From assembly GCF_001905385.1 (NCBI RefSeq), contig NZ_LIPF01000001.1:1044765-1108764 (forward strand): a stretch of DNA of 64,000 nt, in the 5' to 3' direction. Positions 1 through 8,452 of the stretch are shown here, piece by piece. How positions within the stretch are numbered: the stretch's first letter is position 1; each line of letters starts with the position of its first letter. A model generated the notes under the pieces. It was given only the letters and a program-made list of their open reading frames with translations, searched no databases and had not been told where the DNA came from. The DNA comes from Streptomyces sp. CB02414. Lineage in GTDB: Bacteria > Actinomycetota > Actinomycetes > Streptomycetales > Streptomycetaceae. A program made the position numbers and the translations under genes.

Positions 1-7
1 TCGTGGG

Positions 8-976
8 TCACTTCGCGCGGGCCTCTGCGATCTGGCGGGACATGATGGTGGTCAGTTCGTACGCGGTGTGGGAGGCCGCGACGGAGGTGATCTCGGCGTG
101 GTCGTAGGCCGGGGCGACCTCGACGACGTCGGCCGACACCAGGTTGCAGGACGCCAGTCCGCGCAGGATCTCCAGCAGCTCGCGGGAGGTCATGCCGCCA
201 GCCTCGGGGGTGCCGGTGCCGGGGGCGTGGGCGGGGTCCAGGCAGTCGATGTCGATGGAGATGTAGAGCGGGCGGTCGCCGATGCGCTGGCGGAGCTGGT
301 CGGCGACCTCGTCGGCGCCGCGGCGGTAGACGTCGGCGGAGGTGACGATGCCGAAGCCCATCTTCTCGTCGTCGGTGAGGTCCTGCTTGCCGTACAGCGG
401 GCCGCGGGTGCCGACGTGGGAGAGGGCGGAGGTGTCGAGGATGCCCTCCTCGACGGCGCGGCGGAACGGGGTGCCGTGGGTGTACTCGGCGCCGAAGTAG
501 GTGTCCCAGGTGTCGAGGTGGGCGTCGAAGTGGAGCAGGGCGACCGGGCCGTGCTTCTTGGCGACCGAGCGCAGCAGCGGCAGGGCGATGGTGTGGTCGC
601 CGCCCAGGGTCATCAGGCGGGCGCCGGTGCCCAGGAGGTCGTCGGCGGCGGCCTCGACGGTCTCGACGGCCTCGTTGATGTTGAAGGGGTTGACGGCTAT
701 GTCGCCGCCGTCGGCGACCTGGGCGAGGGCGAAGGGGGAGGCGTCCTGGGCCGGGTTGTACGGGCGCAGCAGGCGGGAGGCCTCGCGGATGGCGTTGCCG
801 CCGAAGCGGGCGCCGGGCCGGTAGGAGACGCCCGAGTCGAACGGCACGCCCACGACGGCGACGTCGGCGGCGGTGACCTCGTCGAGGCGGGGCAGCCGGG
901 CGAAGGTCGCGGGGCCCGCGTAGCGCGGGACGCGGGAGGAGTCGACGGGGCCGCGGGGCGTCTCGTTGCTGCTCAT
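8..976 (-). CDS. speB: Agmatinase / ureohydrolase family protein
   Basis: 322 residues, the usual length for the arginase/agmatinase family, which hydrolyses guanidino compounds to urea and an amine or amino acid with a binuclear Mn centre. The metal-binding motifs are intact: GGDHT, DAHLDT and the late motif [10 protein letters not shown]. The ATG is preceded by a strong Shine-Dalgarno (GAAGGAAGG on the minus strand). It lies 52 bp downstream of a Na+/solute symporter on the same strand, and the pair is divergent from a PucR regulator, so uptake and hydrolysis of one nitrogen compound is likely. Agmatine is the default substrate of the family; guanidinobutyrate or another guanidino acid is equally possible, because the sequence does not settle specificity. 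Confidence 0.85.
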   Translation of the reverse strand: MSSNETPRGPVDSSRVPRYAGPATFARLPRLDEVTAADVAVVGVPFDSGVSYRPGARFGGNAIREASRLLRPYNPAQDASPFALAQVADGGDIAVNPFNINEAVETVEAAADDLLGTGARLMTLGGDHTIALPLLRSVAKKHGPVALLHFDAHLDTWDTYFGAEYTHGTPFRRAVEEGILDTSALSHVGTRGPLYGKQDLTDDEKMGFGIVTSADVYRRGADEVADQLRQRIGDRPLYISIDIDCLDPAHAPGTGTPEAGGMTSRELLEILRGLASCNLVSADVVEVAPAYDHAEITSVAASHTAYELTTIMSRQIAEARAK

Positions 977-1028
977 GTACTGCCTTCCTTCTTACGCTTC
1001 GTCGCGTATGTACTACTGCTGTCCGACT

Positions 1029-2504
1029 CTACTGGTGAGCCGGGACCGCCGGTTCGGACTCGGGTTCGGGGGCGCGGCCGGCGAGGCGTTCGCGCCAGGC
1101 GGTGAGGGTCGCCTCGTCGGTGGGGCGGGTCGCCAGGGAGACGGCGACGTAGGCGGCGAGCGAGGCCAGGAGGCCGTAGTAGACGGGCTCGTTGGCGAGG
1201 ATGCCGTAGCCCGCCATCAGGCCGACGACGGCGAGACCGCCGACGGCGACCGCGGCGAGGGCGCCCGGTGCGGTGCCGCGCTTCCACAGCAGCCCGCCGA
1301 GGATGGGCACGAGGAGACCGCCGACGAGGAGGTTGTAGGCGACGGTGAGGGCCTCGACGACGTCGTTGAGGGCGATGGAGATGAGGATGACGGCGACGCC
1401 CATGGCGAGGATGAAGGCGCGGTTGCCCTTCACCTCGTCGTGCCCGTCCGCGCCCTCGCCCTCCGGTCCCCGGACCGCGCCGCGCAGCCGGGACCAGATG
1501 TCGTTGTTGGCGACGGTGGCGCAGGCGATGAGGGCGCCGGAGGAGGTGGACATCACGGCGGCCAGGGCGGCGGCCAGCACCAGTCCGCGCACGCCCATGG
1601 GCAGCTCGTCCTTGACGATGGTGGCGAAGGCGTCGTCGGGGCTGGCGAGCTTGGGGTAGAGCACCTTGGCGGCGGTGCCGATGATCGCGCCGGCGACGGC
1701 GTAGACGAGGCAGTAGGTGCCGGCGACGGTGCCGCCCCACTTGGCGGTGCGGTCGCTGCCGGCGGTGAAGACGCGCTGCCAGATGTCCTGCCCGATGAGC
1801 ATGCCGAAGGTGTAGATCAGCACGTAGGTGAAGATGGTCTCGCCGCCGATGCCCAGCGGGTCGAAGTACTCGGTGGGCAGCTGGGCCTTCATCTCGCTGA
1901 AGCCGCCGGCCTTGACGACCGCGATGGGCAGCAGCAGGAGCAGTACGCCGATGGTCTTCACCACGAACTGCACCATGTCGGTGAGGGTGATGGACCACAT
2001 GCCGCCGAGCGTGGAGTAGGCGACGACGATGGAGCCGCCGAGGACGATGGCGAGGGTGCGGTTCACGTCGAAGAGGACGTCGAAGATCGTGGCGTAGGCG
2101 ATGGTGGAGGTGACGGCCAGCATCAGGGTGTACGCCCACATGACGACGCCGGAGATCACGCCGGCCCGGCCGCCGTAGCGCAGGTCGAGCATCTCGGAGA
2201 CGGTGTAGACCTTCAGGCGGGCGATGCGCGCGGAGAAGAAGACGGAGAGCGCGAGGATGCCGAGGCCGATGGTGACGACCATCCAGGCGCCGGAGAGTCC
2301 GTACTGGTAGCCGAGGCCGACGCCGCCGATGGTGGAGGCGCCGCCGAGGACGATGGCCGCCATGGTGCCGGAGTACATGCCGGGGCCGAGGCGCCGTCCG
2401 GCGACGAGGAACTCGCTCTTGGACTTGGCGCGGCGCATGCCCCACCAGCCCATGGCCAGCATGCCGGCGAGGTAGACGACGATCACGATGTAGTCGACGG
2501 CCAT
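1029..2504 (-). CDS. Sodium:solute symporter family transporter
   Basis: 491 residues of strongly hydrophobic sequence with about a dozen membrane segments and the SSS-family look near the N terminus (WWGMRRAKSKSEFLVAGRR, then LGGASTIGGVGLGYQYG). The family imports solutes with Na+. I start at the ATG giving MAVDYIV, because AAGGAGGG lies 7-8 nt upstream; the reading frame extends 7 codons further but without such a site. It is the first gene of an apparent operon with the agmatinase-family gene and is divergent from a PucR activator. The cargo is therefore inferred to be a guanidino or other nitrogen compound. Substrate not determinable from sequence. Confidence 0.85.
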   Translation of the reverse strand: MAVDYIVIVVYLAGMLAMGWWGMRRAKSKSEFLVAGRRLGPGMYSGTMAAIVLGGASTIGGVGLGYQYGLSGAWMVVTIGLGILALSVFFSARIARLKVYTVSEMLDLRYGGRAGVISGVVMWAYTLMLAVTSTIAYATIFDVLFDVNRTLAIVLGGSIVVAYSTLGGMWSITLTDMVQFVVKTIGVLLLLLPIAVVKAGGFSEMKAQLPTEYFDPLGIGGETIFTYVLIYTFGMLIGQDIWQRVFTAGSDRTAKWGGTVAGTYCLVYAVAGAIIGTAAKVLYPKLASPDDAFATIVKDELPMGVRGLVLAAALAAVMSTSSGALIACATVANNDIWSRLRGAVRGPEGEGADGHDEVKGNRAFILAMGVAVILISIALNDVVEALTVAYNLLVGGLLVPILGGLLWKRGTAPGALAAVAVGGLAVVGLMAGYGILANEPVYYGLLASLAAYVAVSLATRPTDEATLTAWRERLAGRAPEPESEPAVPAHQ

Positions 2505-2525
2505 GAGGGGCCCTCCTTCGCGCAC

Positions 2526-2680
2526 TCTCGGTGGCGTGTCGTGCGATGGGTTTCTCCGGTGGCGCTACGGGGACATCCGCCCGTACCCGCGGCTGCCGGT
2601 GTGGATTCCGGTTCGGGTTGACATTAGGTGGCTGAAAAGCGGCTGCGAAGTGTACGTTTCATCCAGCGGGGGCCGCCGGA
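2526..2680. promoter_or_regulatory. Divergent control region, symporter operon / PucR gene
   Basis: This gap separates the divergent symporter and PucR genes and must hold both promoters. A TTGACA hexamer stands at 2618-2623 on the plus strand, but I could not pair it with a convincing -10 at 17-18 bp. No clear palindrome was seen. Confidence 0.4.
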
Positions 2681-2698
2681 GTGGAGGAATCGTCCATC

Positions 2699-4204
2699 GT
2701 GCAGGAATCGTCCGTCGTGCAGGAACCGGCCGTCCCGCCCGTGCCGCCCACTCCCCCGGTCTCGCTGGCGGCCCTGCTCTCCCGGGACGACCTGGGCCTT
2801 CGCCAGATCACCGGGCCCCCGGCGGCGGACGTCACGGTCCACGGGGCGCACACCTCGGAGATGTCCGACCCCTACCCGTACCTGCTGGGCGGTGAGCTGC
2901 TGCTGACGGCGGGGGTGCACGTTCCGGATGCGGCGGGGGCGGGGACCGCGTACTTCGACGGCTACGTCGCCCGGATCGTGGCGGCGGGCGGCGCGGCCCT
3001 CGGCTTCGGGGTGGCACCGGTGCACGACACGGTGCCCGAGGCGCTGGTCGCGGCCTGCGAGGCGTACGGGCTGCCGTTGGTGGAGGTGCCGCCGCGGACG
3101 ACGTTCTCGGGCGTGGCCCGCGCGGTGTGGCAGCTGATGGCGCGGGCCAGGCTGGCCGAGCTGCGCCGGATCTCGGAGGCCCAGCAGGGCCTGGCCGCGG
3201 CGGCCTCCCGTCCCGATCCGGTGCCGTCGGTGCTGCGCCGGCTGGCCGGCCGGCTGGAGGGGCGGGCGGTGCTGTACGGGCCGGAGGGCGCCGAGATCGC
3301 GGCGGCGGGGCGGGAGCCCGAGGACGAGGTGCGGCGGGCGCTGGCGGAGCTGGCCCGGTTCGTCACCGGCCGCGCCTCCAGCACCGCCACGGACACGGTC
3401 GCCGGCACCCGTCTCGCGGTGTACGCCCTCGGCACCGGGCAGGGCTTCGTCCTCGGCGTCGCCGCCCCGCACCGCGAGTCCGGCGACCACACCATCGCGT
3501 CGGTCGCCGCCGTGCTGCTCTCCCTGCTCACCGGCGAGCACCAGAGCGGCACGGGCGCGGCCCGCTCCTCGGCCCTGGTGCGGCTGCTGCTGGGCGCCGG
3601 GCGCGAGGAGGTCGCCCCGCTGCTGAGCGGCGGCGCCGTCACCCGCTGGTACGTCGTCCACGCCCGCCCGGACACCGGCACCCCCGACGCGGTCTCCGCC
3701 TCGGCCCTCGGCGCGGCTCTGGGCTCCCCCCTGGTCGACGCGGCGGACGACGTCGTACGGGTCCTGGTGCCGGCCGCGCCACAGGCGGAGGGGGGCGCGA
3801 ACTCGCAGCCCGGCTGGACGATCGGTGTGAGCGCCCCCGTCGCCCCCGCCGAGTGGCCCGCCGCCGACGCCCAGGCGGCGCGGGCGCTGGCGCGGGCCAG
3901 GGCCGTCCGGGCGCCGCTGGTCCGGCATGCCGAGCGGCCGGCGTTCGCCGATCTCGTGCCGGCCGGTGAGGCCGAGGCGCACGCGCGGGCGCTGCTCGCG
4001 CCGATCGGCGGCGTTCCGGCGCTCGCCGAGACGCTGCGCGCCTGGCTGTCGCTGCACGGCAGCTGGGACCGCACCGCCGTCGCCCTGTCCGTGCACCGCA
4101 ACACCGTCCGGCAGCGCGTCGCCCGCTGCGCCGCCCTGCTGGAGGCCGACCTCGACGACCCGGACGTACGGATGGAACTGTGGTTCGCGCTGCGGCACCT
4201 TTGA
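2699..4204 (+). CDS. PucR-family transcriptional regulator
   Basis: 501 residues. The N-terminal part (LAALLSRDDLGLRQITGP, about residues 20-140) is the PucR sensory domain. The last 60 residues carry the PucR-type helix-turn-helix (WDRTAVALSVHRNTVRQRV), ending in a typical MELWFALRHL. The GTG at 2699 is chosen because GGAGGAA lies 10 nt upstream; an upstream in-frame GTG at 2681 is possible but has a poor ribosome site. PucR proteins usually activate nitrogen-compound catabolism. Here the gene is divergent from a symporter and a ureohydrolase, its probable targets. Its stop codon directly abuts the end of an IS element. Confidence 0.8.
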   Translation: MQESSVVQEPAVPPVPPTPPVSLAALLSRDDLGLRQITGPPAADVTVHGAHTSEMSDPYPYLLGGELLLTAGVHVPDAAGAGTAYFDGYVARIVAAGGAALGFGVAPVHDTVPEALVAACEAYGLPLVEVPPRTTFSGVARAVWQLMARARLAELRRISEAQQGLAAAASRPDPVPSVLRRLAGRLEGRAVLYGPEGAEIAAAGREPEDEVRRALAELARFVTGRASSTATDTVAGTRLAVYALGTGQGFVLGVAAPHRESGDHTIASVAAVLLSLLTGEHQSGTGAARSSALVRLLLGAGREEVAPLLSGGAVTRWYVVHARPDTGTPDAVSASALGAALGSPLVDAADDVVRVLVPAAPQAEGGANSQPGWTIGVSAPVAPAEWPAADAQAARALARARAVRAPLVRHAERPAFADLVPAGEAEAHARALLAPIGGVPALAETLRAWLSLHGSWDRTAVALSVHRNTVRQRVARCAALLEADLDDPDVRMELWFALRHL

Positions 4205-4234
4205 ATCCTCCCCTCCCTGAAGGGGAGGGGATTC
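4203..4234 (-). repeat. IS end hairpin downstream of tnpB (RE side)
   Basis: Imperfect inverted repeat starting GAATCC and ending GGATTC with a C-rich arm and a G-rich arm around TGAA. In TnpB elements the 3' end of tnpB plus this terminal region encodes the guide (omega) RNA, so the RNA would be read leftwards into this hairpin. Confidence 0.55.
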
Positions 4235-4239
4235 CTGGC

Positions 4240-5463
4240 TCAGGCTGCCTCCTGGAGCAACGCTCCAGGAGGTCTTGTGCCATCGGCACCAGCCGGGTTG
4301 AAACCAGCCCGGACGAGCATGACGTGTGCGGAGTTCTTGTCCCTGGGAGACACGGTTCCGCAGGCGGTGCAGGTGTAGGTACGTTCGGAGAGGGGCAGTG
4401 CGTGCTTGGTTCTCGCTCCGCACTGTGCGCGGTCCATGGTGGTGTGCGCGGGGTGGACCAGGCGCACATCCCGGCCGTGTTTGCGGCCCATCTCGATCAG
4501 AGCGGCCTTGGTGGCGCCGATGGCGGCATCCGCGGCCTTGCGGGCCATGGTGGTTTTGGCCAGGAACTTCGGGCGGAAGTCCTCGACGGCGATGGCGTCG
4601 TGGTCGCGGACGACCTTCTTGGCCCACTTGCGGCCACTGTCCGCGCGCTGCCGGGCGACCTTCTTGTACGCCTTCGCCCGTAGTCTGACCGCCTCCCGGT
4701 ACCCCTTCGAACCCGGCCGCCCCTGCTTCGGTCTGCGGCGGGCCATCATCCGGTCGTACCGGGACAGCTTCGCCCGCGCCTTCCCGCCGTGCCCGGGGTG
4801 CGGCAGGTCGTGCGCGTCGGACGTGGTGGTCGCGGTCTCCCGCACCCCCCAGTCGACACCGAGGACGCGGCCGGTCTTAGGCAGGGGCTGGACCTGGGCG
4901 GGGACCACGAACGAGCAGTACCAGTGCCCGAGGGTGTCCTGATGGACGCGTACCGAGGACGGCTCACCGGGCAGGTCCCGCGACCACACCACCATCAGGA
5001 CGATGCCGCCCGCCAGGTGCAGCCGGCCGTCCTTCAGCCGGAACCCGCGCCGCGTGTAGTTGAGGGACGGCAGCGCCTCGCGCCGGGTCTTCCACTTCGG
5101 CATCCCGGCCCGGCGCGCCACGGGCAGACCCGTCGCGATGTCCTTGTGTGCCTTGGCGCGGGAGCGGCCGAAGTCGCGGATGACCTGCTGCTGGACAACC
5201 GAGGAGCCCTCCCGCAGCCAGGGCGTGCGGGCGCGGGCCTCGGTCAGCATCCGGTCCAGCTGAGCGGGGCCGCACGTGGCCTTCTCGCCGGTCGCCTTGT
5301 TGTGCTGGTGTGCGGCCCGGGACTTGGCGACGCATTCGTTCCACACCCAGCGGCACCGGCCCCACTCCGCCACCAGAGCCGTGCCGGCTCCGGACGACAC
5401 CCGCAACCGGTAGGTGTACCGGGCATGCCCCAGCCTCGCATCATCCGCTCCCACCCGCGCCAT
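4240..5463 (-). CDS. tnpB: TnpB family RNA-guided nuclease / OrfB transposon protein
   Basis: 407 residues, normal for TnpB. The RuvC triad is present: Asp in GVDWG, Glu in AVEDF and Asp in SPRDKNS. The C-terminal zinc-binding region has QCG and CTACG, but the first cysteine of the first CxxC is Arg345 (codon CGC at 4429-4431), a probable TGC to CGC change. The start ATG at 5463 (MARVGADD) has a GGGGGTGGG run just upstream; the open frame continues upstream without support. TnpB proteins cut DNA guided by an RNA made from the element's end. Loss of one zinc ligand suggests reduced or absent activity. Confidence 0.85.
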   Translation of the reverse strand: MARVGADDARLGHARYTYRLRVSSGAGTALVAEWGRCRWVWNECVAKSRAAHQHNKATGEKATCGPAQLDRMLTEARARTPWLREGSSVVQQQVIRDFGRSRAKAHKDIATGLPVARRAGMPKWKTRREALPSLNYTRRGFRLKDGRLHLAGGIVLMVVWSRDLPGEPSSVRVHQDTLGHWYCSFVVPAQVQPLPKTGRVLGVDWGVRETATTTSDAHDLPHPGHGGKARAKLSRYDRMMARRRPKQGRPGSKGYREAVRLRAKAYKKVARQRADSGRKWAKKVVRDHDAIAVEDFRPKFLAKTTMARKAADAAIGATKAALIEMGRKHGRDVRLVHPAHTTMDRAQCGARTKHALPLSERTYTCTACGTVSPRDKNSAHVMLVRAGFNPAGADGTRPPGALLQEAA

Positions 5464-5683
5464 CCCACCCCCTGCACAGCCCCGGCCAGGACACGCTGCC
5501 CCGAACCCCGCAAAGGACCATACGTACGACAGCCGCACACACACCCACCGTTCCTTCACCCACCACCCCGACCAGCGATCACCGAAACGTGTGTTCGCAC
5601 GCCTCGCCGCCACCGACGGCGGTACGGGCGCTTCGCGCCCTGAACCGGATACGGCGACGCTCCGCGTCGCGAGACACGGACGC

Positions 5684-5714
5684 GAGGCCTCCCCGGCGTG
5701 AACGCCGGGGCCTC
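5684..5714 (-). repeat. IS end hairpin upstream of tnpB (LE side)
   Basis: Perfect 9-bp stem CCCCGGCGT/ACGCCGGGG with a 2-nt loop, extended by GAGG/CCTC after a bulge. Two more small palindromes (around 5627-5640 and 5653-5672) lie between it and the tnpB start. The 5464-5683 stretch has no other recognisable gene. Confidence 0.55.
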
Positions 5715-5799
5715 CTCGCAAGAATCAGGTGAGGGTGACCCGCGTCCCAGCCTGCGGCATGCCGAAGACTCCCACAGGCGGCTGCTACACAATGGAGCC

Positions 5800-6597
5800 A
5801 TGCCGATACCCGGGACACCCAGCCGCGCCGAACTGGCCGAACACCTCGTCAGAACCCGTATCGCGGGCGACGTCGCCACGCCCCGCGAGAACAACCTCTC
5901 CCACTACCGCAAACTGGCCAACGGCGACCGCGGCTTCTGGCTCGGTCTGGAGCTGGGCGACCGCTGGAGCGACGAGCAGGACGTGCTCGCGGTGATGGCG
6001 GAGCGGGTCGGTGTCAACGACGACCCGGAGTACCGGTACGGCCAGGACACCATCGACCCCGAGCTGACCGTGGCCGCGCTGGAGCGGATGGCCGGCCGGC
6101 TGCGCAAGGCGGCGGACGGCGGGCAGCGGGTGCTGTTCGCGACCGGTCACCCGGGCGGTCTGCTCGACGTGCACCGGGCCACCGCGGGCGCGCTGCGGGC
6201 GGCCGGCTGCGAGATCGTCGTCATCCCGGAGGGGCTGACGACGGAGGAGGGGTACGTCCAGCAGTTCGCGGACGTGGCGGTGCTGGAGCACGGCGCCTCC
6301 CTGTGGCACACCCATTCCGGTGAACCGATGAAGGCCATCCTGACCGGCCTGGAGCGCGAGGGCCGTCCGCTGCCCGACCTGGTGGTCGCCGACCACGGCT
6401 GGGCCGGATACGCCGCCCAGCACGGTGTCGACTCCGTGGGCTACGCCGACTGCAACGACCCGGCGCTCTTCCTCGCCGAGTCCGAGGGCACCCTCCAGGT
6501 CGCGGTGCCGCTGGACGACCACGTGGTCAGCCCGCGCTACTACGACCCGATGACGGCGTACCTGCTGACGGAGGCGGGACTCACGGCCAGGGGCTGA
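5800..6597 (+). CDS. Actinobacterial phosphatase-family protein
   Basis: 265 residues. I recognise it, from memory, as a conserved actinobacterial family usually annotated 'phosphatase'; conserved-looking blocks are PRENNLSHYRKLANGD, ATGHPGGLLD and the late VVADHGWAGYAA. No classical HAD, PAP2 or histidine-phosphatase motif was found, so the chemistry is unproven. The ATG at 5800 is chosen because similarity-like sequence starts there. A CACAAT hexamer about 7 nt upstream could be a -10 giving a leaderless transcript, and a GGAG lies too close (2 nt) to be a good ribosome site. Its 3' end overlaps the convergent cation efflux gene by 17 bp. Confidence 0.6.
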   Translation: MPIPGTPSRAELAEHLVRTRIAGDVATPRENNLSHYRKLANGDRGFWLGLELGDRWSDEQDVLAVMAERVGVNDDPEYRYGQDTIDPELTVAALERMAGRLRKAADGGQRVLFATGHPGGLLDVHRATAGALRAAGCEIVVIPEGLTTEEGYVQQFADVAVLEHGASLWHTHSGEPMKAILTGLEREGRPLPDLVVADHGWAGYAAQHGVDSVGYADCNDPALFLAESEGTLQVAVPLDDHVVSPRYYDPMTAYLLTEAGLTARG

Positions 6598-7555
6598 GCC
6601 CCTCCGAGCGGCGCTGCGCGAACCCGGGCGTCGGGTCCAGGTAGACCCGGCGGATCATCGGGAGCTCCTCGCGCAGCCGCTGCTCGGCCCGTTCGCTCGC
6701 CCACTCGATCTGCGCCGCCGTCGCCACGTCCCGGAAGTCGACCTTGGCGGCGACCAGCGCCTCGCGCGGCCCCTGCACGAGGGTGGTCAGCTCCAGTACG
6801 GCCTCGATGTGTTCGACGGCCACCAGTTCCGCCCGGATGCGCTCGCGCACGGTGCGGGGCAGCGGGCGGCCGATGAGGAACTCGGCGTTGGAGCGGCCCA
6901 GCACCCAGGCGACGTACAGCAGCAGGGCGCCGATACACAGAGAGGCGACGCCGTCCCAGACGCCGGAGCCGGTGAGCTGCCCGCCGAGCAGGCCGCCCGC
7001 GGCCAGCAGCAGGCCGGCCAGGGCGGCGGAGTCCTCCATGACGACGGCCTTGACGGCGGTGTCGGGGGTGCGGCGCAGGTAGCGGCCGAAGGGGACCTTG
7101 TAGCGGCGGGCCTCGCCGTGCGCCTGCTTGAGGCCGGTGCGCAGGGAGTAGCCCTCCAGGAGGAAGGCGACGGCGAGGACGAGGTAGGCGATCAGCGGGT
7201 CGCCCGGTTCCTCGCCGTGGGTGAGGGTGTGGACGCCGTCGTAGAGCGCGAAGACGGCGCCGCCGACGAAGGTGGCGACGGCGGCGAGCAGGGCCCAGAT
7301 GTAGCGTTCGGGGCCGTGGCCGAGGGGGTGGTCCTCGTCGGCGGGGCGGACGCTGCGTTTGAGGGAGGTCAGCAGCAGGACCTCGGTGACGGTGTCGGCG
7401 ACCGAGTGCGCGGCCTCCGACAGCATCGCGCTGGACCCGCTGACCACGCCGGCCACCGCCTTGGCGATCGCGATGCCGAGGTTGGCGAAGGCGGCGACCA
7501 GCACCGTGAAGGTGCTCTCGCCGCCGCCGGTCTGGTGCCGCTGAGGTTGCGCCAT
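6581..7555 (-). CDS. Cation diffusion facilitator family transporter
   Basis: 324 residues. The N-terminal two thirds is membranous with about six segments and carries the CDF signature: SSAMLSEAAHSVADT in TM2 (metal ligands of the HxxxD/SxxxHxxxD type), the loop DEDHPLGHGPERYIWALL and a second TM pair with VVMEDSAALAGL. A cytoplasmic C-terminal domain follows. CDF proteins export Zn2+, Fe2+ or other divalent metals in exchange for protons. It starts 5 bp after the thioesterase stop on the same strand, so it is probably translated from the same mRNA. Metal specificity is unknown. Confidence 0.85.
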   Translation of the reverse strand: MAQPQRHQTGGGESTFTVLVAAFANLGIAIAKAVAGVVSGSSAMLSEAAHSVADTVTEVLLLTSLKRSVRPADEDHPLGHGPERYIWALLAAVATFVGGAVFALYDGVHTLTHGEEPGDPLIAYLVLAVAFLLEGYSLRTGLKQAHGEARRYKVPFGRYLRRTPDTAVKAVVMEDSAALAGLLLAAGGLLGGQLTGSGVWDGVASLCIGALLLYVAWVLGRSNAEFLIGRPLPRTVRERIRAELVAVEHIEAVLELTTLVQGPREALVAAKVDFRDVATAAQIEWASERAEQRLREELPMIRRVYLDPTPGFAQRRSEGLSPWP

Positions 7556-7560
7556 GCCCT

Positions 7561-8433
7561 TCAGTGTTCCCGAGGGACGCGCACCACGCCTTCCTGGATG
7601 ACCGAGAGGGCGAGCCGCCCGTCCTGGGTGTAGATCCTCGCCTGACCGAGGCCACGGCCACCGGACGCGGACGGCGACTGCTGGTCGTACAGCAGCCACT
7701 CGTCGGCGCGGAACGGCCGGTGGAACCACATCGCGTGGTCCAGCGAGGCCCCGACGACGTCGCCGACGGCCCAGCCGCCGCGGCCGTGCGCGAGCAGGAC
7801 CGAGTCGAGGAGGGTCATGTCGGAGACGTAGGTGGCGAGGACGACGTGCAGGAGGGGGTCGTCGGAGAGCTTGCCGTTGGTGCGGAACCACACCTGGGAG
7901 TGCGGCTCGCGGGGCGTGCCGAAGTCGCCGAAGGGCGGGTCGTCGACGTGGCGCAGGTCGACGGCGGCGCGGGCCTCCAGGAAGCGTTCCACCGTCTCGG
8001 CGGGCAGGTGCGGGTAGCTCCGCAGCCGTTCCTCTCCGGTGGGGAGGGTCGCCGGGTCGGGGGCGTGAGGCATCGGGGCCTGGTGGTCCAGGCCCTCCTC
8101 GTACGTCTGGAAGGACGCCGACAGGCCGAAGATCGGCTTGCCGTGCTGGACGGCGACGACGCGGCGGGTGGTGAAGGAGCGGCCGTCGCGCAGGCGGTCG
8201 ACGTTGTAGACGATGGGGGCGCCGGGGTCGCCGGGGCGCAGGAAGTACGCGTGCAGGGAGTGCGCGCGCCGGTCGGCGGGGACCGTGCGCCCGGCGGCGA
8301 CCAGGGCCTGGGCGGCCACCTGCCCGCCGAAGACCCGGGGGACGACGGCGGAGCGGGAGTGGCCGCGGTAGATGTCCTCCTCGATCCGCTCGAGGTCGAG
8401 CAGGTCGAGGAGGGACTGGAGTGCTTCGCTCAT
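7561..8433 (-). CDS. tesB: Acyl-CoA thioesterase II
   Basis: 290 residues, standard for TesB double-hotdog thioesterases, which hydrolyse medium and long acyl-CoAs. Typical stretches: SRSAVVPRVFGGQVAAQAL near the N terminus, DGRSFTTRRVVAVQHG in the middle and SLDHAMWFHRPFRADEWLLY in the second hotdog (the Asp of the catalytic triad lies in SLDH). It is 19 bp downstream of an acyl-CoA dehydrogenase and 5 bp upstream of the CDF gene, so the three form one minus-strand operon. Confidence 0.88.
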   Translation of the reverse strand: MSEALQSLLDLLDLERIEEDIYRGHSRSAVVPRVFGGQVAAQALVAAGRTVPADRRAHSLHAYFLRPGDPGAPIVYNVDRLRDGRSFTTRRVVAVQHGKPIFGLSASFQTYEEGLDHQAPMPHAPDPATLPTGEERLRSYPHLPAETVERFLEARAAVDLRHVDDPPFGDFGTPREPHSQVWFRTNGKLSDDPLLHVVLATYVSDMTLLDSVLLAHGRGGWAVGDVVGASLDHAMWFHRPFRADEWLLYDQQSPSASGGRGLGQARIYTQDGRLALSVIQEGVVRVPREH

Positions 8434-8452
8434 GGCCTGGGGACTCGGTGGT

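Larger units (their letters stand above)
4203..5716 (-). mobile_element. IS200/IS605-type insertion sequence carrying only tnpB
   Basis: A single tnpB on the minus strand is bracketed by hairpins: an imperfect one at 4203-4234 just past the tnpB stop, and one at 5684-5714 with a perfect 9-bp stem core (5691-5699 with 5702-5710). Subterminal palindromic hairpins are the hallmark of IS200/IS605 ends. No tnpA (HUH transposase) is present in the window, so the element would need a helper or is immobile. No target duplication is expected for this family and none was seen. Exact ends are uncertain by about 10 bp. Confidence 0.7.

Noticed and set aside
966..2621. A 551-codon plus-strand open frame antisense to the symporter
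   Set aside because: Asp/Gly/Glu-rich shadow frame; the symporter on the other strand is unmistakable.
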